NCBI GenBank assembly: GCA_044238845.1
Contig: JBIICN010000030.1
Coordinates: 1 to 41,881 of the forward strand
Direction: 5' to 3'
DNA: 41,881 nt
DNA from: UBA4416 sp044238845
Lineage (GTDB): Bacteria; Bacteroidota; Bacteroidia; B-17B0; Aurantibacillaceae
A program made the position numbers and the translations under genes. Below, in pieces: positions 6,841 through 15,600 of this stretch (positions are counted from its first letter, which is position 1; each line of letters starts with the position of its first letter). The notes under the pieces are model-generated. The model ran no database searches. It was not told the DNA's origin and saw only the letters and a list, made by a program, of their open reading frames with translations.

Positions 6841-7869
6841 ATGTCAGTAAAACTTACTCAATTCAGTAAAGCCTCTGGTTGCGGATGTAAAATTGCGCCA
6901 GCCGTGTTAGAAGAAATTTTAAACGGCTGTAAACAAGATGTTGTTTTTAAAAACCTATTAGTTGGTAACGAAACCAAAGACGATGCCGCTGTTTACGAAT
7001 TAGAAGATGGTAATTGTATTATTAGTACCACTGATTTTTTTACGCCCATTGTTGATGATGCTTTTGATTTTGGGAAAATTTCGGCTTGTAACGCCATTAG
7101 TGATGTGTATGCCATGGGCGGAAAACCGCTAATGGCAGTAGCCATTTTAGGATGGCCAGTCGATAAAATACCAGCAGACGTTGCTCAACAAGTCATCAAA
7201 GGCGCACAAGAAATTTGCACCAAAGCAGGAATTCCTTTAGCTGGCGGACATAGCGTTGATACACAAGAACCTTTATTTGGCTTAGCAGTTACAGGTTTAG
7301 TGAAAAAAGAACACATCAAAAAAAACAATGCTATTAAAGAAAATGATATACTTTATATCACAAAACCTTTAGGAATAGGCGTTTTAAGTACCGCTTTAAA
7401 AAGAGGATTGCTAAACGAAACTCACTATCAATTATTATTAGAACAAACCACTTCCCTAAATTCGATTGGTGAAAAATTAGGAACATTATCATACGTTAAT
7501 GCAATAACTGATGTCACTGGTTTTGGTTTTGCAGGACATTTATTAGAAATGTTAGCAGATACTAATTTATCAGCTACAATAAATAAAAGTGCACTTCCTA
7601 TTATGGAAGCCGCTAAAGAATACGTCAAACAATTTGTATTTCCGGATAACACGACTCGCAACTATAATGCGCAATCTAAACACATTACTGGTATGACAGA
7701 TTTAGATTTTATTTTTTATTGCGACCCTCAAACTTCAGGCGGTTTACTATTTAGCGTTGATTTATCACATGAAAAAGAAATGGACGAATTATTAAACCTA
7801 AATCGTCAGTACTTTGCTAAAGTTGGAAAGATTACCAGTAAGCAAGAAAAAGAAATTATTCTTATTTAG
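6841..7869 (+). CDS. selD: selenide, water dikinase
   Basis: SelD makes selenophosphate from selenide and ATP. The glycine-rich N-terminus carries SGCGCK, with catalytic Cys14 and Lys17 matching the Cys17/Lys20 pair of the E. coli enzyme. There is no in-frame UGA, so this is the cysteine form, not a selenoprotein. Other family segments visible are DDAAVYEL, STTDFFTPIVDD, NAISDVYAMGGKP, AGGHSVD, TDVTGFGFAGH and DPQTSGGLL. The 342-residue length is normal. It lies one base after mnmH. No selA, selB or selC is in the window, so the visible use of selenium is tRNA modification only. Confidence 0.97.
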   Translation: MSVKLTQFSKASGCGCKIAPAVLEEILNGCKQDVVFKNLLVGNETKDDAAVYELEDGNCIISTTDFFTPIVDDAFDFGKISACNAISDVYAMGGKPLMAVAILGWPVDKIPADVAQQVIKGAQEICTKAGIPLAGGHSVDTQEPLFGLAVTGLVKKEHIKKNNAIKENDILYITKPLGIGVLSTALKRGLLNETHYQLLLEQTTSLNSIGEKLGTLSYVNAITDVTGFGFAGHLLEMLADTNLSATINKSALPIMEAAKEYVKQFVFPDNTTRNYNAQSKHITGMTDLDFIFYCDPQTSGGLLFSVDLSHEKEMDELLNLNRQYFAKVGKITSKQEKEIILI

Positions 7870-7871
7870 AA

Positions 7872-8197
7872 TAATTGGAACACGGATTTAACGGATAGTT
7901 CGTATTAACACGAATTTTTTATTATGCTCTAATCTACGAAAATCAGCTCAATCAGCCTATCCAAGTTCCTATTAAAAAAATAATTGGAACACAGATTTAA
8001 CGGATGATGAAGATTAACGCGGATTTTTTATTCTGTTCTAATCTTCGAAAATCAACTCAATCAGCCTATCCAAGTTCCTATTAAAAAATAATTGGAACAC
8101 AGATTTAACGGATGATGAAGATTAACGCGGATTTTTTATTCTGTTCTAATCTGCGAAAATCAGCTTAATCAGCTTCATCCGCGTTCCTATTAAAAAA
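7872..8197. repeat. three tandem ~108-bp repeats with inverted-repeat character
   Basis: The whole gap between selD and the next gene is three head-to-tail copies, starting at 7872, 7981 and 8089 (spacing 109 and 108). Each begins TAATTGGAACACAGATTT or a one-base variant and ends CCAAGTTCCTATTAAAAAA or similar. Copies 2 and 3 are almost identical over the first ~80 bases; copy 1 is more diverged (CACGGATTT, TTCGTATTAACACG). The two ends of each unit are partly complementary (GGAAC...GTTCC, GCGGATTTT...TCGAAAATC), so each could fold as a long hairpin. This resembles a dispersed intergenic repeat I recall from Bacteroidota genomes. Both flanking genes point into it, so it may also end transcription. 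Confidence 0.85.
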
Positions 8198-10066
8198 TCA
8201 CAATCCAACCAACACTTTTAAAGACTGCTTCCATGATAAACTTCTTGAACGACAGGCTACTATAAAAGAAATTAAAAAACTAGAAGCAATATTTATTAAA
8301 CCAATATAAATAACTCCTAAAAACACTGTTATAATTAAATCTAATTTAAAAGCCTGTTTACCACCGATAGCAATAGCAAAATTACCTGAGGAAATAGTCA
8401 CATGTCTAATATCAAAAGGAATTCCTATAAACTTTCCAATATTGCCCGCCATACCTAAACAAAATCCTAAAAATATATTTCCAACAATACCGCCCAAATT
8501 CTTTTCTACAAAGGCCGCAATTTTTTGTCTTTTTTCTAAACTATATTTATGTATCAATTTTGGGTGTTTTATTATTCGTTGAGCTATTTCCGAATAAACA
8601 ACTTTGTTATCAAAGTAACCAATAACTATTCCTGATAATGACAAAAACACACCTGTAATTGTTGCATATATTAAAGAAGCACTATACAAAGGATGATTAG
8701 AATACATCTGCGTTTTTGCTTCGGTAAAATTAAAAACAGAATGATGAAAATAATAATTAATAAACCAAGCCGATAAAAAGCATAAGGGCAGCACAATTAC
8801 TAAATTTCCAATTAAGGATACAAATTGGCTTCGGATAACCTGCTTAAACATCATCCATGGTTTACTACCAGAATTATTTCCTCCATCAATACTATCTGCA
8901 ATAAAAGCTGCTGTCATAGCAGGTTGCTTGGTAGCTAAAGTTAAATGAGCTAAATACATAAACACGAAACCAGCACTATAATTTAAGCCAAATAAAAAAC
9001 CTTCAATAAATAAAGGTGCATGAAGATGATGAATAAAATGTTTAATGTAAACTAACAACACTACCACTAAACCGCCTCCCATGGCAGATTTAAAGAGTTT
9101 TACATTTTCTTTTTTTGAAAACCCTATATAATGTTCTCCCTTTTCTGACGTATGAGTGACAATGCGATGAGCTAATAAATTTGTATTTACTTCAATAAAT
9201 TTTCGAACTCTATTTTTAGTTTTCTCTGCCTTAACCAATTCGGTAACTAACTGAGAAATCGTTAATATTTTATTAGTTTTTTGTTTAGTAGCAAACAAAT
9301 TCAATAACAATCTAATTCTACTAATATGCTGTTGAGCCCTCTGCAATAAATAAGCTAAATGAAGACTAGTACCAATTTCATCTTTCTTTTTTTGAATTGA
9401 ATTAAACAACTCCTCCACTCTCGCAATACTTTTCCAAATTATTTCTAATTCATCTTGATCAATATCTAAGCTTTTATTATTTAAATGCTTTTCTATAAAA
9501 ATAGAAACCTTATAATTAAGCTCAAAAAAAGGAGAGTTACTATCATCAATTTCAGGTAATTTGTTAACCAAATAAGGATCAATCCCTATAGTTGTTAAGC
9601 GGTGACATAAAATAATAATAGCATTATGAAGTTGCTGAGATAGTTTTTTAAAATGTAAAGAGAGTTGTTTAAAATCAATCAAATCAAGAATAAACTCCCA
9701 ATTTGAAGAATTAATTTTCTCAAGCCATAAATAGTCATCTGGTTTATTAAATGCAAAATTTATAAAATGGCTGAGTTCATTTTCTACTAAATTACTGGGT
9801 AAAATTTTATGTTTTAATCGACTTGCTATTTCCGAAAAAAATCCGCGATTGGAATTTATACCATATTCAGTAAACGCATTCACAAAAAAAGCATTATCCA
9901 AAACTAAATAACAAAATTCTGTCAAGTCTAATTTAAAAGAATCATCAACCGACTTCTGAATTAATAACTGTTTGAATTTTACATTAAATTCTTCTACTTC
10001 AGCATCACTAAAAACACGAATTTGGTCAACAAATGTGATTATTTGATTGTTTTTGATAATTAACAC
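8198..10066 (-). CDS. Gcr/COG4389-type membrane protein ('site-specific recombinase' family)
   Basis: A 622-residue protein. The first ~300 residues are helical and soluble-looking. The second half has several membrane segments (SAMGGGLVVVLLVYIKHFI, FLFGLNYSAGFVFMYLAHLT, LIGNLVIVLPLCFLSAWFI, SLIYATITGVFLSLSGIVIGY, and a C-terminal pair ending LISFIVACRSRS). The block LTLATKQPAMTAAFIADSI is typical of the family that databases call site-specific recombinase after a gonococcal gene. The membrane topology makes DNA recombination unlikely, and no recombinase catalytic motif is visible. The track start is GTG at 10066; no in-frame ATG precedes it because the nearest one runs straight into TAG. Its function is unknown. 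Confidence 0.75.
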   Translation of the reverse strand: MLIIKNNQIITFVDQIRVFSDAEVEEFNVKFKQLLIQKSVDDSFKLDLTEFCYLVLDNAFFVNAFTEYGINSNRGFFSEIASRLKHKILPSNLVENELSHFINFAFNKPDDYLWLEKINSSNWEFILDLIDFKQLSLHFKKLSQQLHNAIIILCHRLTTIGIDPYLVNKLPEIDDSNSPFFELNYKVSIFIEKHLNNKSLDIDQDELEIIWKSIARVEELFNSIQKKKDEIGTSLHLAYLLQRAQQHISRIRLLLNLFATKQKTNKILTISQLVTELVKAEKTKNRVRKFIEVNTNLLAHRIVTHTSEKGEHYIGFSKKENVKLFKSAMGGGLVVVLLVYIKHFIHHLHAPLFIEGFLFGLNYSAGFVFMYLAHLTLATKQPAMTAAFIADSIDGGNNSGSKPWMMFKQVIRSQFVSLIGNLVIVLPLCFLSAWFINYYFHHSVFNFTEAKTQMYSNHPLYSASLIYATITGVFLSLSGIVIGYFDNKVVYSEIAQRIIKHPKLIHKYSLEKRQKIAAFVEKNLGGIVGNIFLGFCLGMAGNIGKFIGIPFDIRHVTISSGNFAIAIGGKQAFKLDLIITVFLGVIYIGLINIASSFLISFIVACRSRSLSWKQSLKVLVGL

Positions 10067-10184
10067 CTACATATAAATTTAAAATTCAATGCAATATTAA
10101 CTATATTCCTTAAACTTTTATAAGATCATTTTGTTTAACGTTTGTTAACCATTAAACAAATAATAAGTGGTTAAAAATCACGTT

Positions 10185-10213
10185 TTTGCAATTAATAAAA
10201 TAGTTTATCTTTG
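10185..10213 (+). promoter_or_regulatory. promoter of dxs
   Basis: A TTTG -33 element (10185-10188), 17 bases, and a TATCTTTG -7 element (10206-10213) give a complete Bacteroidota promoter. The -7 box ends six bases before the dxs ATG at 10219, so the expected transcription start falls on or next to the start codon. Confidence 0.65.
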
Positions 10214-10218
10214 TTGTA

Positions 10219-12171
10219 ATGGAAATTGTTAAAGGTTCAGGAGTTATTCCTGGTGTATTATTGGCAAAGGTTAACTCCCCTGCCGATTTAAAAAAATTGA
10301 AAGAAGAGGATTTAGAGCAGTTTTGTTCAGAATTGCGCCAATTCATCATCGACATCGTATCTGTAAAAGGCGGCCACTTTGGCGCTTCTTTAGGCGTTGT
10401 TGAGCTTACTACAGCTTTACATTATGTTTTTAATACGCCTTACGACCAATTAGTGTGGGATGTAGGCCATCAAGCATACGGACATAAAATTATTACAGGA
10501 CGCCGTGATGTATTTCATACAAACCGTGTTTATAAGGGCATTAGCGGCTTCCCAAAACGTTCAGAAAGTGAATATGATACCTTTGGTGTTGGCCACTCTT
10601 CTACTTCTATTGGCGGCGCTTTAGGAATGGCTGTTGCCAGCCAATATTTGGGATTAAAAGATAAACAACATATTGCTGTTATTGGCGATGGATCTATGAC
10701 TGCTGGACAGGCTTTTGAAGCATTAAACCACGCAGGTATTTCAAATAGTAATTTATTAGTGGTGTTAAATGATAACTGCATGAGCATTGACCCTAACGTT
10801 GGTGCTTTACGTGATTATTTAACTGATATTACAACTTCTCATACTTATAATAAAACAAAGGATAAAGTTTGGGAATTATTGGGGAAGATTAGCAAGTTTG
10901 GACCAAATGCTCAAGAAATTGCTAGTAAATTAGAGAATGCAGTTAAGACTTCATTATTAAAACAAAGCAATTTATTTGAGTCGTTAAAATTCCGTTATTT
11001 TGGTCCAGTTGATGGGCATGATGTAGTTCGTTTAACTAAAATCATGGCCGATTTAAAAGATATACCTGGCCCAAAAATATTACACGTTTTAACTAAAAAA
11101 GGAAAAGGTTATAAATTCTCGGAAGAAGGAAATGAAACCGTTTGGCACTCACCAGGTTTGTTTAATAAAGAAACTGGAGAAATTATAAAAGTAGTTCCTA
11201 AAGAACCTCAACCTCCAAAATATCAAGATGTATTTGGACATACAATTGTAGAATTAGCTGAACAAAACAAAAAAATAATGGGTATCACACCGGCTATGCC
11301 AAGTGGTTGTTCATTAAATATTATGATGAAAGCGATGCCAGACCGTGCGTTTGACGTAGGTATTGCCGAACAACATGCTGTAACGTTTAGCGCAGGTTTA
11401 GCAACACAAGGCATGATCCCATATTGCAACATTTACTCTTCGTTTATGCAACGCGCCTACGATCAAGTGGTACATGATGTAGCTTTACAAAATTTAAAAG
11501 TAGTACTATGTTTAGACAGAGGTGGAATTGCTGGTGCCGATGGACCAACTCACCACGGCGCATTTGATATTGCTTATTTCCGTTGCATTCCGAATATGAT
11601 TGTGAGTGCACCAATGAATGAAGAAGAATTGCGTAATTTGATGTACACCGCTCAATTAGACGAAGTAAAAGGCGCATTTAGTATCCGTTACCCTCGTGGT
11701 AATGGGGTAATGGTGAACTGGAAAACTCCTTTCAAAAAATTAGAAATTGGAAAAGGGCGCAAATTAAAAGACGGAAAAGATGTTGCGATTTTATCTCTTG
11801 GACATCCTGGAAACTTTGCAGCAAAAGCCATCGAAAAATTAGAAGCTGAAGGTATTACACCGGCTCACTACGATTTACGTTTTGCTAAACCACTAGATGA
11901 AGCGATGTTACACGAAGTGTTTTCTCGCTACAAAAAAATAATCACCATCGAAGATGGAACGATTGTTGGCGGCGTTGGTAGCGCTATTTTAGAGTTCATG
12001 GCCGAAAATAATTACAGCGCTCAAGTAAAACGTTTAGGTATTCCAGATAAATTTATTGAACATGGTGAACCAAACGAATTATACCAGGAGTGTGGTTTTT
12101 CGGTTGAACAAATACATAACCAAGTTTTAGAAATCTTAAAAGAGAAAAAGGCAGCTAAAGTAGCCGGGTAG
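10219..12171 (+). CDS. dxs: 1-deoxy-D-xylulose-5-phosphate synthase
   Basis: DXS condenses pyruvate and glyceraldehyde 3-phosphate, using thiamine diphosphate, as the first step of the MEP isoprenoid pathway. The 650-residue protein shows the N-terminal GGHFGASLGVVELT and WDVGHQAYGHKI, the thiamine-binding GDGSMTAGQAFEALN (about 155-169), DGHD in the linker, and GIAEQHAVTFSAGLA plus DRGGIAGADGPTHHG (about 432-446) in the transketolase-like domain. The start at 10219 gives the family's short lead into LAKVNSPADLKKL, with a few extra residues (GSGVIPG). The gene is monocistronic by layout. It is followed directly by a CTTCGAC-type hairpin that begins at the stop codon. Confidence 0.97.
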   Translation: MEIVKGSGVIPGVLLAKVNSPADLKKLKEEDLEQFCSELRQFIIDIVSVKGGHFGASLGVVELTTALHYVFNTPYDQLVWDVGHQAYGHKIITGRRDVFHTNRVYKGISGFPKRSESEYDTFGVGHSSTSIGGALGMAVASQYLGLKDKQHIAVIGDGSMTAGQAFEALNHAGISNSNLLVVLNDNCMSIDPNVGALRDYLTDITTSHTYNKTKDKVWELLGKISKFGPNAQEIASKLENAVKTSLLKQSNLFESLKFRYFGPVDGHDVVRLTKIMADLKDIPGPKILHVLTKKGKGYKFSEEGNETVWHSPGLFNKETGEIIKVVPKEPQPPKYQDVFGHTIVELAEQNKKIMGITPAMPSGCSLNIMMKAMPDRAFDVGIAEQHAVTFSAGLATQGMIPYCNIYSSFMQRAYDQVVHDVALQNLKVVLCLDRGGIAGADGPTHHGAFDIAYFRCIPNMIVSAPMNEEELRNLMYTAQLDEVKGAFSIRYPRGNGVMVNWKTPFKKLEIGKGRKLKDGKDVAILSLGHPGNFAAKAIEKLEAEGITPAHYDLRFAKPLDEAMLHEVFSRYKKIITIEDGTIVGGVGSAILEFMAENNYSAQVKRLGIPDKFIEHGEPNELYQECGFSVEQIHNQVLEILKEKKAAKVAG

Positions 12172-12227
12172 CTTCGACAGGCTCAGCTACCGGAATAGTA
12201 TTCGGTGACTGAGCTTGTCGAAGTCAC
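12171..12227. repeat. dispersed CTTCGAC/GTCGAAG palindrome, copy at the dxs end
   Basis: Arms CTTCGACAGGCTCAG (12172-12186) and CTGAGCTTGTCGAAG (12209-12223) pair with one G-T wobble, around a 22-base loop. The right arm with its flanks (12204-12227) recurs base for base at 12644-12667. There is no T tract after the hairpin on the dxs strand, so it is not a standard terminator. Confidence 0.8.
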
Positions 12228-12239
12228 AAAAAAAATAAA

Positions 12240-12521
12240 TCACATTCTGTTTTTAGAAAGTTCTGGCAATAAATAACACTTGCTATTTATCAAGGCTTCT
12301 TTTTTTGCTCTACTCCAACCTTGAATTTGTTTTTCTCTATAAAAAGCTTCGTCAATTCTTTGAAAAACTTCGTAATAAACTAATTCAACTGGTAAATACT
12401 TCTTAGTATGATTTGACCCTAACCCATCATTATGTTCTTTTAAACGTTTATCTAAATCTATTGTACTACCAGTATAATACGAATCATTGTTACATTTTAA
12501 AATATACATATAACCAATCAT
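12240..12521 (-). CDS. GIY-YIG domain protein
   Basis: A 93-residue stand-alone GIY-YIG nuclease domain. GYMYILKCNNDSYYTGSTIDLDKRLKEHN provides the YIL...YTGST form of the GIY-YIG motif, the downstream Arg region and the H of KEHN. FYREKQIQGWSRAKKEALI carries the conserved Glu and the K-x-x-K/W segment of the UPF0213-like group. The catalytic residues therefore look intact. Some relatives act on DNA repair intermediates, but most single-domain members have no defined role. The gene is bracketed by copies of the same dispersed repeat, unlike its neighbours, suggesting it arrived or moves together with them. It is transcribed against dxs and DUF4175. Confidence 0.88.
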   Translation of the reverse strand: MIGYMYILKCNNDSYYTGSTIDLDKRLKEHNDGLGSNHTKKYLPVELVYYEVFQRIDEAFYREKQIQGWSRAKKEALINSKCYLLPELSKNRM

Positions 12522-12560
12522 ATTTCAAATTTAATAAAAAAATATCGCTCGAAGTAAATA

Positions 12561-12667
12561 GTGACCGAGCCTGTCAAAGTCGCCGAAACTTTAACACAAA
12601 TTTTATTTTAATCCTCCCTTGTTTTCGCTAAATTTGTGAGAAAGGTGACTGAGCTTGTCGAAGTCAC
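12561..12667. repeat. two further CTGAGCTTGTCGAAG-type repeats upstream of DUF4175
   Basis: Bases 12561-12582 hold a decayed copy (GTGACCGAGCCTGTCAAAGTC). Bases 12644-12667 are an exact 24-base copy of 12204-12227. The second copy ends 15 bases before the TTG start of the DUF4175 gene. The TAAATTTG at 12629-12636, just before it, fits a -7 promoter box for that operon. Nothing else is seen in 12522-12682. Confidence 0.75.
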
Positions 12668-12682
12668 ATTAATACCAATAAA

Positions 12683-15600
12683 TTGGCTTCAGAGCAAAAT
12701 ATATTAATTTATAAACTCGATGAGTTTATCCGTAAGTATTACAAAAACCAACTCATTAAAGGTTTATTATATACTAGCGGATTATTAGTGGCAGCCTTTT
12801 TGTTTTTAGTAGTAGCCGAATATTTTGCGGAGTTTGGAACAACCACTCGTACTATTTTATTTTATTCGTTTTTAATTGCTAGTGGTTTTGTGCTGTTTAA
12901 ATACATTGCTATTCCTGTTTTAAAATTAAATAAACTAGGGGAAGTTATTTCTTACGACGAAGCCGCCAATATCGTCGGAACACATTTCAACAATATCAAC
13001 GATAAATTATTAAACACTCTTCAATTACAGCGCAATTCGGGCTCCATTTTATCTCCCGATTTATTAACAGCAAGCATCAATCAAAAAATGGAAGAATTGA
13101 AACCAATTCCATTTACCTCAGCCATTGATATTAGTGAGAATAAAAAATATTTAAAATTTGCCTTACCTCCTATTGCTTTAATGCTAATAGTATTGGTCAT
13201 TAAACCAAGTATTATTAAAGATGGCACAGAGCGTATTGTATTTCACCAAACTTATTTTGAGAAAGCAGCACCTTTTCAATTTAGCATTAACAATAAATCT
13301 TTAGAAGCTATTCAGCAACAAGATTATGTATTAGAATTAAAATTAAATGGCAACGAAATTCCAAACGAAGTCTTCATTAATGTAGATGGCATTGATCATA
13401 AAATGGAAAAAGTGGACAATCTTAATTTCACCTACACTTTTAAAAACGTTCAAAAAAATGCAGACTTTGTGTTTAATGCAGCAGGCTTTAATTCTAAATC
13501 ATATGAGTTAAGTGTATTACCTAAGCCTATGTTGATGAAGTTTGATATTCAATTAACGTATCCTACGTACCTCAACAAAAAAAATGAAACTTTGTCTAAT
13601 GTGGGCGATATGCAATTACCACAAGGCACCAAAATGCAATGGGTATTTCATACTAAAAACACTGACAATATCTTTTTAAATTTTGCTGATACATTAATAG
13701 ATATTTCTCGTTCGTCAGAAGATGAATTTGCTTTTTCAAAACGTATGATGCAGAGTACAAATTATAGCATCAAAACCATGAACCATTTTTTAAAACAAAA
13801 TCCTGATTCTGTAAATTATACTATTAACGTTATTCCTGATCAAGTTCCATTAATTGACGTGAGCGAAAAAACAGATTCCTTAAACCCTAAAAATATTTAT
13901 TTCTCTGGTACTATTAAAGATGATTATGGTTTTACTCGTTTAGCATTTAAATACGTTCATTACACTCAAGATTCAACTGGTAAAGCCATTGTAAAAAACG
14001 GAGAGCAAATAATGGGTGTTAACAAAACTCAAATTACTCAACCCTATTATTACTTATTAGATGCGTCTCGTTTTGATGTATTGCCAGGCGATAAAATTGA
14101 ATATTATTTTGAAGTGTGGGATAATGATGGCGTTACAGGTTCTAAATCTTCTAAAACACAAACCATGCTTTTTAAAGCTCCAACCATTGACGAATTAAAC
14201 CAAGCCACTGATAAAAACAATTTGGAGATTAAAAAAGATTTAGACGATGGTATTAAAAAAGCAAAAGATTTACAAAAAGACATTAATGACCTCAGCAAAA
14301 AACTGACTGAGAAAAAACAAATGGGTTATGAGGAAAAGAAAAAATTAGAAGACATCCTCAAAAAACAAAACGAATTAAAAAATAAAATAGAAGAAACAAA
14401 ACAAGAAAATCAACTTAACAATCAACAGCAGCAAGAAAACCAACAGCTTGATGAATCTTTACTAGAAAAACAAAAACAATTAGAACAATTGTTTGAAAAC
14501 ATCATGACTCCTGAAATGAAAAAACTATTTGATGAGTTAAATAAACTGATGGAGAAGTTGGATAAAAATCAAGTGCAGCAAAAACTAGAAGAGTTAAAAC
14601 TTTCTAATAAAGATATGGAGAAGGAGTTAGATAGAACTCTAGAGGCTTTTAAACAAATGGAAGTCGAACAAAAACTACAACAAGCTATTGACAAATTAGA
14701 TGAATTAAAAGACAAGCAAGATGCTTTGAAGAAAGAGACAGAAGGGAATAAAGAGACCAAAGAGAAGGAAGGAACAAAAGAGAATCAGGACAGTAAAGAC
14801 AAAAAAGACGATAAACAAAAATCAGATGAAAATAAATCTGACAATAAAGATTCAAAAACTGATAACAAAGACAATAAAGACAAAGCTGATTCAAAGGATA
14901 ATAAAGTAGCTGATTCGAAAGAATTAGAAAAAAAACAGGATAAGTTAAACAAACAATTTGATGATTTGAAAAAAGATTTAAAAGAGATGCAAGAAAAAAA
15001 TGCAGCTCTGGAACAGCCTAACGAATTGCCAAAAACAGAAGAAAAACAAAACGAAATCAGTAAAGAGATGGAAAAAAGTTCTGAGCAATTAAATCAGAAC
15101 AATAAAAAAAATGCATCAAAATCTCAAAAAGAAGCTTCTGATAAAATGCAGGAGATGAAAGAGCAAATGCAAAAAGCCATGGATAGCATGGAAAAAGAAG
15201 AGCAGGAAGAAGACATGCAAACGCTTCGTCAAATTTTAGAAAACCTATTAAACTTATCTTTTGCACAAGAAGATTTAATGACTCAGTTATCTAAATTACG
15301 TTCTGATAATCCACAATATTTAAAAATTACTCAAACACAAAAAAAATTGCAAGATGATTCAAAAATTATCGAAGACAGTTTATTAGCTTTGAGTAAAAGA
15401 GTTCCTTCAATTAGTGCAACTGTTAATCGCGAAATTTCTGCCATCAATATGAATATGGGTAAAGCGGTTGGCGAATTGGCCGAACGTCAGCAATCAAATG
15501 CTCAAATGCGAATGCAATACTCCATGACATCTATTAATAATTTAGCATTATTACTCAATGAATCATTAGAGCAGATGCAAAAACAAGCAAAAGAATCTAA

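Noticed and set aside
6841..7869. Selenocysteine-containing SelD
   Set aside because: The catalytic position is an ordinary TGT/TGC cysteine codon and the frame contains no internal TGA.
7872..8197. Possible CRISPR array
   Set aside because: Units are ~108 bp, adjacent, similar throughout and without variable spacers; no cas genes are present.
12171..12227. dxs terminator
   Set aside because: The hairpin is strong but is followed by A residues on the coding strand rather than T; it belongs to the dispersed palindrome family.
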